Origin: Fen-1231 sp035286465
GTDB lineage: Bacteria > Gemmatimonadota > Gemmatimonadetes > Gemmatimonadales > Gemmatimonadaceae
Direction: 5' to 3'
DNA: 64,000 bases
Assembly: GCA_035286465.1 (NCBI GenBank)
Contig: DATEDF010000132.1
Coordinates: forward strand, 1 to 64,000
Shown: in pieces, positions 56,377 through 64,000 of the stretch
How positions within the stretch are numbered: position 1 is the first letter of the stretch
How the letters are laid out: the number at the start of each line of letters is the position of its first letter
Program-made: the position numbers and the translations under genes
The notes under the pieces: model-generated
The model's input: only the letters and a program-made list of their open reading frames with translations
Told to the model about the DNA's origin: nothing
The model's database searches: none

Positions 56377-58209
56377 GTGCGTACGCTCCCGGTGCTTGTG
56401 CTCCTCGTGTCAACGGCGGCGCTCGTTCAGACGCCCGCGCCCGCGCAGACGCCCGCGCCCGCCGCCCCGACGGCGGCCGGCGCCACGCGCTTCCTCGCCC
56501 GCGCCGAGCGCCTCCTCGACTCGCTCGGCGTCCGCGCGGCGCGCGCGCAATGGGTGCAGCAGAACTTCATCACCGACGACACCGAGATCCTGAACGCGGA
56601 GGCCCAGCGCGACCTCGCGGTCGCGGTCCAGCGGCTCGCGACGGAGGCACGCGGTTACGACAAGGCGCCGCTCTCCGCGGAGGTCAAGCGGAAGCTCCTC
56701 CTGCTCAAGCTCGCGCTCGCCGCGCCGCCGCCGGCGGACGCGAAGAAGGCCACTGAGCTGACGCAGCTCGGCGCGAAGCTCGACGCGGACTACGGGAAGG
56801 GCACGTACTGTCGCCCCTCGAAAGCGGACCGGACGAAGCAGGAGTGCCTGCAGCAGCAGGATCTCTCGCGGATTCTGGCGACGAGCCGCGATCCGGCCGG
56901 GTTGCTCGACGCGTGGACGGGCTGGCACGCGATCTCGAAGCCGATGCGCACGCCGTACGCGCGCTTCATCGAGCTGTCGAACGAGGGCGCGCGCGGCCTC
57001 GGGTTCGCGGACGCGGGCGCGATGTGGCGCGCGGGGTACGACATGAGCGCCGACGCATTCGCCGCCGCGCTCGACCGCGCGTGGGACCGGCTGCGGCCGC
57101 TCTACCTCTCGCTCCACGCCTACGTGCGCGCCCGGCTCGTCGAAAAGTACGGCGCGAACGTTGTGCCGCCCGCGGGCCCGATTCCGGCGCACCTGCTGGG
57201 AAACATGTGGGCGCAGGAGTGGGGGAACATCTACGACCTCGTGGCGCCCGCGGGCGAGGCGTCCCCCGTGGACATCACCGCGCTGCTCAAGACGAAGAAC
57301 GTGGACGAGTTGGAGATGGTGCGCTACGGCGAGCGCTTCTTCACGTCGCTCGGCTTCGCGCCGCTGCCGGAGACGTTCTGGACGCGCTCGCTCTTCCTCA
57401 AGCCGCGTGACCGCGAAGTGGTCTGCCACGCCTCCGCCTGGGACGTGGACAGCAAGAACGACCTGCGGATCAAGATGTGCATCGAGCGCAGCGCGGAGAT
57501 GTTCCACACGGTGCACCACGAGCTGGGCCACAACTTCTATCAGCGCGCGTACAACGCGCTGCCCTTCCTCTACCAGAACGGCGCGAACGACGGCTTTCAC
57601 GAGGCGATCGGCGACGCCATCGCGCTCTCCATCACCCCGAAGTACCTGCAGCAGGTGGGGCTGCTCGCGCAGCTGCCGCCCGCCTCGGGCGACACGCTGC
57701 TCCTGCTCCGGCAGGCGCTCGACAAGATCGCGTTCCTCCCGTTCGGGCTCCTCGTGGACCAGTGGCGGTGGAAGGTCTTCGCGGGCGAGGTGAAGCCGGC
57801 GAACTACAACGCGGCGTGGTGGGCGCTCAAGCTCCGGTATCAGGGCGTCGCGCCGCCCGTCGCGCGCAGCGAGGGCGACTTCGATCCGGGCGCGAAGTAC
57901 CACGTCGCCGGCAACGTGCCGTACACGCGGTACTTTCTCGCGCGCATCCTGCAGTTCCAGTTCTACCGCGCGATGTGCCGCGCCGCGGGGCACACGGGGC
58001 CGCTCTACACGTGCTCGTTCTACGGGAGCAAGGCGGCAGGCGCGAAGCTCGCCACGATGCTCGCGGCCGGGCAGAGCCGGCCGTGGCAGGACGTGCTGTT
58101 CGAGATGACGGGTTCGCGCGAGCTCGACGCCGGGGCGATGATGGAATACTTCGAGCCGCTGCGGGTGTGGCTGGAGCGGGAGACGGCGGGGAAGGCGAAG
58201 GGGTGGTGA
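56377..58209 (+). CDS. M2-family (ACE-like) zinc metallopeptidase, secreted
   Basis: A 610-residue protein with a signal-like start (LPVLVLLVSTAALVQTPAPA) and a Pro/Ala-rich linker. The zinc motif HHELGHNFY (HExxH) is near residue 382, and the third ligand is probably in GFHEAIGDAIALS downstream. LARAERLLDSLGVRAARAQW and CHASAWDVDSKNDLRIKMCI also match the peptidyl-dipeptidase A family. It removes C-terminal dipeptides from peptides. A GGAG lies 8 nt before the GTG start. It stands as a single gene. Confidence 0.92.
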   Translation: MRTLPVLVLLVSTAALVQTPAPAQTPAPAAPTAAGATRFLARAERLLDSLGVRAARAQWVQQNFITDDTEILNAEAQRDLAVAVQRLATEARGYDKAPLSAEVKRKLLLLKLALAAPPPADAKKATELTQLGAKLDADYGKGTYCRPSKADRTKQECLQQQDLSRILATSRDPAGLLDAWTGWHAISKPMRTPYARFIELSNEGARGLGFADAGAMWRAGYDMSADAFAAALDRAWDRLRPLYLSLHAYVRARLVEKYGANVVPPAGPIPAHLLGNMWAQEWGNIYDLVAPAGEASPVDITALLKTKNVDELEMVRYGERFFTSLGFAPLPETFWTRSLFLKPRDREVVCHASAWDVDSKNDLRIKMCIERSAEMFHTVHHELGHNFYQRAYNALPFLYQNGANDGFHEAIGDAIALSITPKYLQQVGLLAQLPPASGDTLLLLRQALDKIAFLPFGLLVDQWRWKVFAGEVKPANYNAAWWALKLRYQGVAPPVARSEGDFDPGAKYHVAGNVPYTRYFLARILQFQFYRAMCRAAGHTGPLYTCSFYGSKAAGAKLATMLAAGQSRPWQDVLFEMTGSRELDAGAMMEYFEPLRVWLERETAGKAKGW

Positions 58210-58341
58210 CCGCTCCGAATGCGGGATGCGGAATGGGCATCTCGCATCGCGACGCCGCACCCGGTCGCCTTGCCTCAAGCCCCCATCCCGGAATAACTTG
58301 CATTGCTGTCATCCACCTCTCTCCACCGGGGGCAATCCAGT

Positions 58342-58530
58342 TTGTCGGAAGTCATCATTCACGACGATGAGAACTTCGAGCGGGCGCTCAAGCGCTTCAA
58401 GAAGAAGTGCGAGAAGGCGGGAATCCTCTCGGACCTTCGCAAGCACCGCCACTACGAGAAGCCGAGCGAACGGCGCAAGCGCAAGATGAACGCCGCGATG
58501 CGCAAGAACCGGCGCACCCGTCTCGGCTAG
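58342..58530 (+). CDS. rpsU: 30S ribosomal protein S21
   Basis: A 62-residue basic protein: EVIIHDDENFERALKRFKKK, CEKAGILSDLRKHRHYEKPS and ERRKRKMNAAMRKNRRTRLG. These are the S21 segments in order and length. The start is TTG at 58342, preceded by GGGGG at 58328-58332; the frame is open to 58303. Its TAG overlaps the GTG of the short YqeY-like frame. Confidence 0.93.
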   Translation: MSEVIIHDDENFERALKRFKKKCEKAGILSDLRKHRHYEKPSERRKRKMNAAMRKNRRTRLG

Positions 58531-58643
58531 TGGCTGCACTGCGGGACCGCCTCGGCGGGGAGCTGGCCGCCTCGCGCAAGGCCCAGAACAAGGCACTGAC
58601 GCTCGTCCTGATTGCCCGAGAGGAGCTGAGCCCGTCGGCGTGA
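58530..58643 (+). CDS. Truncated GatB/YqeY-like 37-residue frame
   Basis: The frame reads VAALRDRLGGELAASRKAQN and then KALTLVLIAREELSPSA. The first 25 residues match the first helix of YqeY proteins, which are often encoded right after rpsU. A full YqeY has ~150 residues, so this is only the start. Its GTG overlaps the rpsU stop and its TGA overlaps the mutS2 GTG. It may be a remnant kept to couple translation. Expression is not shown. Confidence 0.5.
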   Translation: MAALRDRLGGELAASRKAQNKALTLVLIAREELSPSA

Positions 58644-61066
58644 ACCCCACGGCGCGAGACCACGCGCTGGCGGTCCTGGAGCTGGACCGCGTGCTGGACC
58701 TCGTCGCAGGCCACGCCTCGAGCGCCGCGGGGGCGGCGCGCGTGCGGTCGCTCGCTCCGATGACCGCCGAGGCCCGGGTCGCCGCCGAGCACGAGCGCGT
58801 GGAGGCGATGCGCACGCTCGTCACGAGCGAGATGGGGTGGGCGAGCGAGCCGATTCCCGACCTCGCCGCCGCGCTCGAGCGACTGCGCGTGGAGGGCGCC
58901 TCGTGGTCAGGGCCGGAGCTGCGCGCTGCCTGCGTGCTTCTCGCGTCGTCACGACGGACGCTCGCCGCGCTGCGCCACGCGTCGCGCGACCCGCTCGCCG
59001 TGGCGCCGCTCGCGGAGATCGCCCGAGCGCTCCTCTCCGACCCCGAGGGCGAGCAGGCGCTCGACCGCGTGGTGAACGAGGAGGGCAGCGTGCGCGACGG
59101 CGCGTCGCCGCTCCTCCGCAGGACGCGCAAGGCGCTCCGTGGCGCCGAGGGCGAGCTGGTGCGCCTCCTCGAGCGTGTGATGGCGAAGCTCGACGCGCGC
59201 CACCGCGTGGACGACGCGTCGGTCACGCTCCGGAACGGCCGCTACGTGATCCCCGTGCGGCGCGAGGGGCGCGGCGCCGTCGGCGGGATCGTGCACGACG
59301 CCTCGGCGAGCGGCGGCACGCTGTTCATCGAGCCGCCCGCCGGGATCGAGGCGGGAAACCGCATCCGCGAGCTGGAGGCCGAGGAGGTGCGCGAGGTGGA
59401 GCGCGTGCTCCGCGAGGCGACGGACCGGCTGCGGCCGCACGGCGACGCCCTCGGCGGTGCGCTCGACGCCCTCGAAACCCTTGACTCGCTCCTCGCACGG
59501 GCCCGCTACGCGATCGCGTGCGCGTGCGCGCCGGTCGCGCTCGCCGGCCCCGGCACCGGTTTCACGATCGTGTGCGGGCGGCACCCGCTCCTCCTGGCGC
59601 AGGACCCGGCCGCCGTCGTGCCCTTCGATCTCGTGCTCGGTGCGGACGAGCGCACACTCCTCGTCTCGGGCCCGAACACCGGCGGGAAGACCGTGCTGCT
59701 CAAGTCCGTCGCGCTCGTCTCGGCGATGACGCAGTGCGGCGTGCCCGCGCCGGTGGGGCCGGGCAGCCGCGTGGCCGTCTTCGACCGCTTCTTCGCCGAC
59801 ATCGGCGACGAGCAGTCCATCGCCGCCTCGCTCTCCACGTTCAGCGCGCACCTCCGCAACCTCACCGAGATCGTGCGCGAGGCCACGCCGCGCTCGCTCG
59901 CGCTCGTGGACGAGCTGGGTTCGGGCACCGATCCGGTCGAGGGCGCGGCGCTGGGCGGCGCGATCCTCGAGGCGCTCACCGGGCGCGGGACGACGACCAT
60001 CGCGTCCACGCATCTGGGCGCGCTCAAGGAGCTGGCGCACGAGGTGCGCGGGGTGGTGAACGCGTCGCTCCAGTTCGACGAAGTGGCGCTGGTGCCGACC
60101 TTCCATCTGGTCAAGGGGGTCCCGGGGCGCTCGTACGGGCTCTCGATCGCGCGGCGGCTCGAGATGCCGGGCGACATCCTCGACAACGCGGAACGGCGCG
60201 TGCCGGAGGGCGAGCGCGACGTGTCCGCGCTGCTGGAGGACCTCGAGCGGCGACAGCGCGCGCTCGCGGAGCGGGAGGTCGCGGCCGCGGAGCGCGCGGA
60301 GGCGCTGTCGGCGCGCGGCGACCACCTGGCGGCGCGCGAGCGCCGCGTGCGCGAGCAGGAACGGGAACTGGAGCGCTCGGCCAGGCAGGAGGCGCGGCGC
60401 TACCTGCTCGACGCGCGACACCAGATCGAGCAGACGATCCGCGCACTGAAGGCGGCGGGCGCGGTGCAGATCGAGGAGGCCGCGGCGGCCGCGCGACGCG
60501 AGGCGGAGAAGCTCGCCGCGGCGGAGGCGGAGCGGCTGGCCGCGCTCGAGACGGGGCCGGGTGTCGCGCGTCCGGAGCCGGACGTCGCGGGTCGCGAGAC
60601 CGAAGGCGAGACCGAAGGCGTGACCGTGGGCGCGGCCGTGGCTGTCGCCGCGCTGGGCGGGAAGGCCGGGCGCGTCGTCGAGTTGCGCGACGGGGAGGCG
60701 GTGGTGGCCGTCGGCGCGCTGAAGCTCGCGGTGCCGGTCGGGACGCTCCATCGCGTGCCGGCGTCGCGGCTCCAACCGGTGGAACGCGCCGTCGCGCTCG
60801 TCGGCGACCAGCCGGAGGTCGTCGCGCGGCACGAGGTGGACGTGCGCGGGCTGCGCGTGGGCGAGGTGGACGAGGCGGTGGTGCAGGCGCTCGACGACGC
60901 GGTGCGCGCCGACCTGGCCACGCTGCGCGTGATTCACGGGAAAGGCACGGGGGCGCTCCGCGCGCGCGTCACCGAGCTGCTCCGGAGCGACCGGCGCGTG
61001 CGCGCGTTCCGGCTCGGCGCGTGGAACGAGGGCGGCGCGGGCGTCACCGTGGCGGAGCTGGCGTGA
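58640..61066 (+). CDS. mutS2: MutS2 family protein
   Basis: An 808-residue protein. The N-terminal core domain begins ARDHALAVLELDRVLDLVAG and has GGTLFIEPPAGIEAGNRIRE. The ATPase has Walker A SGPNTGGKTVLLKSVALVSA near residue 345, IGDEQSIAASLSTFSAHLRN, LALVDELGSGTDPVEGAALG (Walker B) and TIASTHLGALKELAH. A long coiled coil follows. The C-terminal Smr domain has VDVRGLRVGEVDEAVVQALD and RVIHGKGTGALRARVTELL. Such proteins act on recombination intermediates or on collided ribosomes. No mismatch-recognition domain. GTG start overlaps the upstream short frame and its TGA overlaps dnaG. Confidence 0.96.
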   Translation: MNPTARDHALAVLELDRVLDLVAGHASSAAGAARVRSLAPMTAEARVAAEHERVEAMRTLVTSEMGWASEPIPDLAAALERLRVEGASWSGPELRAACVLLASSRRTLAALRHASRDPLAVAPLAEIARALLSDPEGEQALDRVVNEEGSVRDGASPLLRRTRKALRGAEGELVRLLERVMAKLDARHRVDDASVTLRNGRYVIPVRREGRGAVGGIVHDASASGGTLFIEPPAGIEAGNRIRELEAEEVREVERVLREATDRLRPHGDALGGALDALETLDSLLARARYAIACACAPVALAGPGTGFTIVCGRHPLLLAQDPAAVVPFDLVLGADERTLLVSGPNTGGKTVLLKSVALVSAMTQCGVPAPVGPGSRVAVFDRFFADIGDEQSIAASLSTFSAHLRNLTEIVREATPRSLALVDELGSGTDPVEGAALGGAILEALTGRGTTTIASTHLGALKELAHEVRGVVNASLQFDEVALVPTFHLVKGVPGRSYGLSIARRLEMPGDILDNAERRVPEGERDVSALLEDLERRQRALAEREVAAAERAEALSARGDHLAARERRVREQERELERSARQEARRYLLDARHQIEQTIRALKAAGAVQIEEAAAAARREAEKLAAAEAERLAALETGPGVARPEPDVAGRETEGETEGVTVGAAVAVAALGGKAGRVVELRDGEAVVAVGALKLAVPVGTLHRVPASRLQPVERAVALVGDQPEVVARHEVDVRGLRVGEVDEAVVQALDDAVRADLATLRVIHGKGTGALRARVTELLRSDRRVRAFRLGAWNEGGAGVTVAELA

Positions 61067-62955
61067 TTCCCGACGAGGTCGTGGACCAGGTCGCGCAGGC
61101 CGCGGACATCGTCGCGATCATTGGCGAACACGTGCGCCTGAGGAAAGTGGGCCACGTCTTCCGCGGGCCCTGCCCGTTCCATCAGGGAACGAACAACAAC
61201 TTCTCGGTCGTGCCGAAGGGGGGCTACTACTGCTTCGTCTGCCACGAAAAAGGGTCGGTGTTCACCTTCGTGCAGAAGCGGCTCGGCCTCTCGTTCGTGG
61301 AGGCGGTCAAGTACGTCGGCGAGAAGGCCGGGGTCGAGGTGCGCGAGGTGAAACGCGAGCGCGAGGGCCCCGACCCGCGCGAGCCGTTCTGGGAACTGAA
61401 CGCGACCGTTGCGGCGTGGTTCCGCGAGACGCTCTGGGAGCACGAGCTCGGCGCGAGCGCGCGCGACTATCTCGCCGCGCGGAACGTCCCGCGCGCCACC
61501 GCCGAGCACTTCGGGCTGGGCTTCGCGCCCCGCGAGATCGGCCTGATGCGCGCGTACCTCAGCGGGCTCGGCTTCACGGACGAGCGGCTCCTCGAGCTTG
61601 GACTGCTCGTCCGGCGGGAGGAGCAGGAGGAGCCGCGCCCGCGCTTTCGTGACCGCCTGATCTTCCCCATCCTCGACGCGTGGGGGCACACGGTCGGCTT
61701 CGGCGGGCGGCTGCTCGGACCCGGAGAACCGAAGTACCTCAACTCAGCGGAGTCGCCGGTCTTCTCGAAGGGGCGACTCCTCTACAACCTCTCGAACGCG
61801 CGGACGGCGATGCGGCGCGACGCGCGCGTGATCCTGGTGGAGGGGTACTTCGACGTCGTGCGGTTGGTGGACGCGGGCCTCGAGTCGGTCGTCGCGCCGA
61901 TGGGGACGTCGCTCACGGACGCGCAGGCCGACCTCATCGCGCGCTACGCGAAGACGGCGTTCCTGCTCTACGACAGCGACGCACCGGGGCAGAAGGCGAG
62001 CTTTCGCGCGGCGGACGTGCTCCTCGCCCGCGGGATCGCCGTGCGGATGGTCACGCTGCCCGAGGGCGACGATCCCGACTCGTACGTGGCCCGGCACGGG
62101 CGCGAGGCGATGGAGAAGCTCCTCGCCGCGTCGGTGGACGTGTTCGATCGCAAAGTGCAGCTGCTCGAGCGCGGGGGCTGGTTCGCCGATCTCCAGCGCA
62201 AGCGGCGCGCGCTCGACGCGCTCCTCCCGACCATTCGCGCGACGACCGACGCGATCACGCGGGAGCTGTACGTGCATCGCGCGGCGGAGGTGGCGGGCGT
62301 GGATCGGGCGGTGCTCACGCGGGAGCTGGAGGCGGCCCCGGGCTCCGCCGCCCGCGCGGCGCGGCGTCGCGGCGCCGGTGCGCCGCGCGAGCGGCCGCCG
62401 GAAGAGCCCGATGAGGCGCCCGCGCCGCCGCGCGAGGGGCCCTACCGGAGCGACGTGCCCGGCTGCGCCGGGGAGATGGCCATCGTGCGCGTCATGTTGC
62501 TCCATCCGGCGCTCGCCGACGGCATCATCGAGTCCATCAGGCGGCTGGAGGAGGAAGAGGGCGCGCATCCGGAGCTGCCGGGCGCGAGCGGCGCCGAGCG
62601 CGGCGCCCTGCGCGACCCCGTCTTTCGCGCGATCTTCGACGCGTTCGTGCGCTCGGGCGCCGATGCGTCGCTCGAAACGCTCGCCGAGTCGCTCGACGAG
62701 ACGGCGATCGGGGTCCTCGAGACGATCAAGGCCGAGCCCGGCGCGGTGGTGGACGCCGCGCGCACCGTGGACGGCGCCCTCCGGATGCTCAAGGAGCGCG
62801 GGATCCAGGAACGACTCGGCGAACTGGACCGGATGACGCCGCTCGCCGACGGGGCGGAGAAAGATTCGCTGTTGCGGGAGAAGGACGTGCTCACGCGCGA
62901 GCTGGCTGCCCTGGGCGGCCGGGGATGGAAGAGCGTGCGGCGCGCGCTGGACTGA
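61063..62955 (+). CDS. dnaG: DNA primase DnaG
   Basis: A 630-residue protein. The zinc-binding domain has C37, H40, C57 and C60 (GPCPFHQGT and YYCFVCHEKGS). The RNA polymerase domain has FRDRLIFPILDAWGHTVGFG, GRLLGPGEPKYLNSAESPVF, and toprim motifs VILVEGYFDVVRLVDAGLE and FLLYDSDAPGQKASFRAADV. The C-terminal helicase-binding part is helical with an Ala/Pro/Arg-rich linker (RRRGAGAPRERPPEEPDEAP). It makes RNA primers for replication. GTG start overlaps mutS2; the usual rpoD neighbour is absent. Confidence 0.96.
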   Translation: MIPDEVVDQVAQAADIVAIIGEHVRLRKVGHVFRGPCPFHQGTNNNFSVVPKGGYYCFVCHEKGSVFTFVQKRLGLSFVEAVKYVGEKAGVEVREVKREREGPDPREPFWELNATVAAWFRETLWEHELGASARDYLAARNVPRATAEHFGLGFAPREIGLMRAYLSGLGFTDERLLELGLLVRREEQEEPRPRFRDRLIFPILDAWGHTVGFGGRLLGPGEPKYLNSAESPVFSKGRLLYNLSNARTAMRRDARVILVEGYFDVVRLVDAGLESVVAPMGTSLTDAQADLIARYAKTAFLLYDSDAPGQKASFRAADVLLARGIAVRMVTLPEGDDPDSYVARHGREAMEKLLAASVDVFDRKVQLLERGGWFADLQRKRRALDALLPTIRATTDAITRELYVHRAAEVAGVDRAVLTRELEAAPGSAARAARRRGAGAPRERPPEEPDEAPAPPREGPYRSDVPGCAGEMAIVRVMLLHPALADGIIESIRRLEEEEGAHPELPGASGAERGALRDPVFRAIFDAFVRSGADASLETLAESLDETAIGVLETIKAEPGAVVDAARTVDGALRMLKERGIQERLGELDRMTPLADGAEKDSLLREKDVLTRELAALGGRGWKSVRRALD

Positions 62956-63029
62956 GGGCCGGGTCCCGCGGTCGACCGCGGCCGCGGGGAGGGAGGGCGT
63001 TGCGGATTTCACCTGGAGGGGGAGGGGGA

Positions 63030-63734
63030 GTGCCGACGGATCTCGAATTGCTGTTGACGCTGCAGGCCGACGACGTGGTGATCCACGGGTTCGAGGAGCG
63101 CCTCGCCGCGCTCGAGCCGCGCATCCGGGACCTCGACCAGCGTCGCCAGCGCGTCGTGGACGGGATCGAACGCTCGTCGGCGACGGTCGCGGCGGAGGAG
63201 AAGAAGCAGGCGTACCTGCGCGAGAAGATTGCCGAGCACAAGCTGCTCATCGATCGCAATCAGGCGCAGATGGACCAGGTGCGCACGATGAAGCAGGCGA
63301 CCGCGGCCGTCGCCCAGATGGAGCAGGCGAAGAAGATCGTGGCGGGCGAGGAGAGCGACCTCCTGGCATTGAACCGCCGGCTCGAGGAGGTCCGCGGCGT
63401 GCTGAACGCGCAGAAGCGCGAGCTGGCGGAGCTGGAGGCCGTGCAGGAGGCGGCGCGCACGGAGGTCGCGGCGGAACGCGAGGTGCTCGACGCGGAACTC
63501 GCGGCCGCGCGCGCCAGGCGCGCGCAGTCATCCGCGGCGGTGCCCGCATCGCTCCGCACGATGTACGACCGGATCCGCGGGCACCGGCGCGTGGAGGCGG
63601 TCTTTCCGATGCGCGGCATGTCGTGTGGCAACTGCGACACCGCCATCCCGCTGCAGCGCCGGCACGTGATGACGATGTCGGGCGCGATCGAGCTGTGCGA
63701 GGCGTGCGGCGTCCTGATGTACTCCGCGGGGTGA
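63030..63734 (+). CDS. Coiled-coil protein with C4-type zinc ribbon
   Basis: A 234-residue protein. Residues ~5-170 are an extended coiled coil (HGFEERLAALEPRIRDLDQR, KKIVAGEESDLLALNRRLEE). The end holds the zinc ribbon MRGMSCGNCDTAIPLQRRHV and ELCEACGVLMYSAG (CxxC twice). This is the DUF164/C4-type zinc ribbon family often found next to dnaG or recJ; function is unknown, possibly nucleic-acid binding. The GTG at 63030 has a strong GGAGG 10-15 nt upstream; the frame is open to 62925 within dnaG. Its stop overlaps the recJ start. Confidence 0.88.
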   Translation: MPTDLELLLTLQADDVVIHGFEERLAALEPRIRDLDQRRQRVVDGIERSSATVAAEEKKQAYLREKIAEHKLLIDRNQAQMDQVRTMKQATAAVAQMEQAKKIVAGEESDLLALNRRLEEVRGVLNAQKRELAELEAVQEAARTEVAAEREVLDAELAAARARRAQSSAAVPASLRTMYDRIRGHRRVEAVFPMRGMSCGNCDTAIPLQRRHVMTMSGAIELCEACGVLMYSAG

Positions 63735-64000
63735 GACGGCCCCGGAGCCGCTGGGCGACGGCCCCGCCGCCCGACGACGGCGCGGCCCGCTCGCTCGCCG
63801 CCGTGCTCTCCGTTCCCCTTGCGCTCGGGCGCCTCCTCGTGGCGCGGGGGCACGACGATCCGGAGCGCGCGCAGCGCTTCCTCCGACCCGCGCTCGAGCA
63901 CCTCCACGATCCGGCGCTCCTCCGCGATCTGCCGGAGGCCGTTGCGCGCCTCTCGCGCGCGATCCGCGCGGGTGAGACGGTGCTCGTGCACGGTGATTAC
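63731..64000 (+). CDS. recJ: Single-stranded-DNA exonuclease RecJ, N-terminus (cut by window edge)
   Basis: The GTG at 63731 opens a frame that stays open to the window edge (90 codons). It reads LAAVLSVPLALGRLLVARGH, then QRFLRPALEHLHDPALLRDL, and ends ETVLVHGDY, where DHH enzymes continue with the catalytic DxDG. The N-terminal helices match RecJ (the FLxP segment and LxDxxLLxDLxxAVxR). It is a 5'-3' exonuclease in recombination and repair. Overlaps the zinc-ribbon gene by GTGA. Confidence 0.85.
   Translation, partial: MRRPRSRWATAPPPDDGAARSLAAVLSVPLALGRLLVARGHDDPERAQRFLRPALEHLHDPALLRDLPEAVARLSRAIRAGETVLVHGDY

Noticed and set aside
58210..58341. TTGCCT and an AT-rich stretch before rpsU as its promoter
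   Set aside because: The -10 candidate (ATAACT) matches poorly; a promoter must exist here but this one cannot be supported.

Overview
The window is one stretch of a high-GC, Gram-negative-type bacterial chromosome. Wzi-like outer-membrane proteins, a heptose-phosphate kinase and undecaprenyl-linked surface-sugar genes point to a diderm. The frequent GTG starts, GTGA/ATGA gene overlaps and overall gene content would fit a Gemmatimonadota-like organism, but that placement is an inference and nothing here proves it. No rRNA or CRISPR array was seen; there are two tRNA genes.

Left third (1-22.7 kb): an O-antigen/exopolysaccharide locus. On the minus strand are a 4,6-dehydratase (cut by the window edge), a WecA/WbpL-type initiating transferase, an NDP-sugar epimerase/reductase, a decayed methyltransferase and a pilin-like/PQQ-propeller fusion. 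On the plus strand are a Wzz-like chain-length regulator, UDP-glucuronate 4-epimerase, a DegT-type aminotransferase, methyltransferase-fold proteins, Wzx, Wzy, glycosyltransferases, an AsnB-type amidotransferase, a cupin, Gmd and a left-handed beta-helix acyltransferase. Between about 1.8 and 22.7 kb the GC content is visibly lower than in the flanks, which suggests a transferred variable island.

Middle (23-44 kb): a second export system in host-like, very GC-rich DNA. It holds a WcaJ/WbaP-type priming transferase, a short Wza-like protein, a Wzz/Wzc-like protein with what looks like a dead kinase domain, a BrnT/BrnA-like toxin-antitoxin pair, an O-antigen ligase/polymerase, glycosyltransferases, a five-repeat lipoprotein, a second flippase, two Wzi-like barrels, a large multi-SLBB protein, rmlA-rmlC-rmlB (no rmlD) and a further glycosyltransferase. 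tRNA-Val(CAC) and a CAU tRNA lie here.

Right (44-64 kb): an envelope pair ended by a strong terminator, then mostly housekeeping genes: heptose kinase, asparaginase, obg, dprA, hemW, hrcA, dnaJ, rsmE, a HIT protein, an M2 peptidase, rpsU, a YqeY-like remnant, mutS2, dnaG, a C4 zinc-ribbon protein and the start of recJ. Several of these genes have a -10-like box exactly 7 nt before the start codon, suggesting leaderless mRNAs. Intergenic gaps carry short tandem repeats in inverted pairs, including a 153-bp element bounded by 26-bp imperfect inverted repeats.
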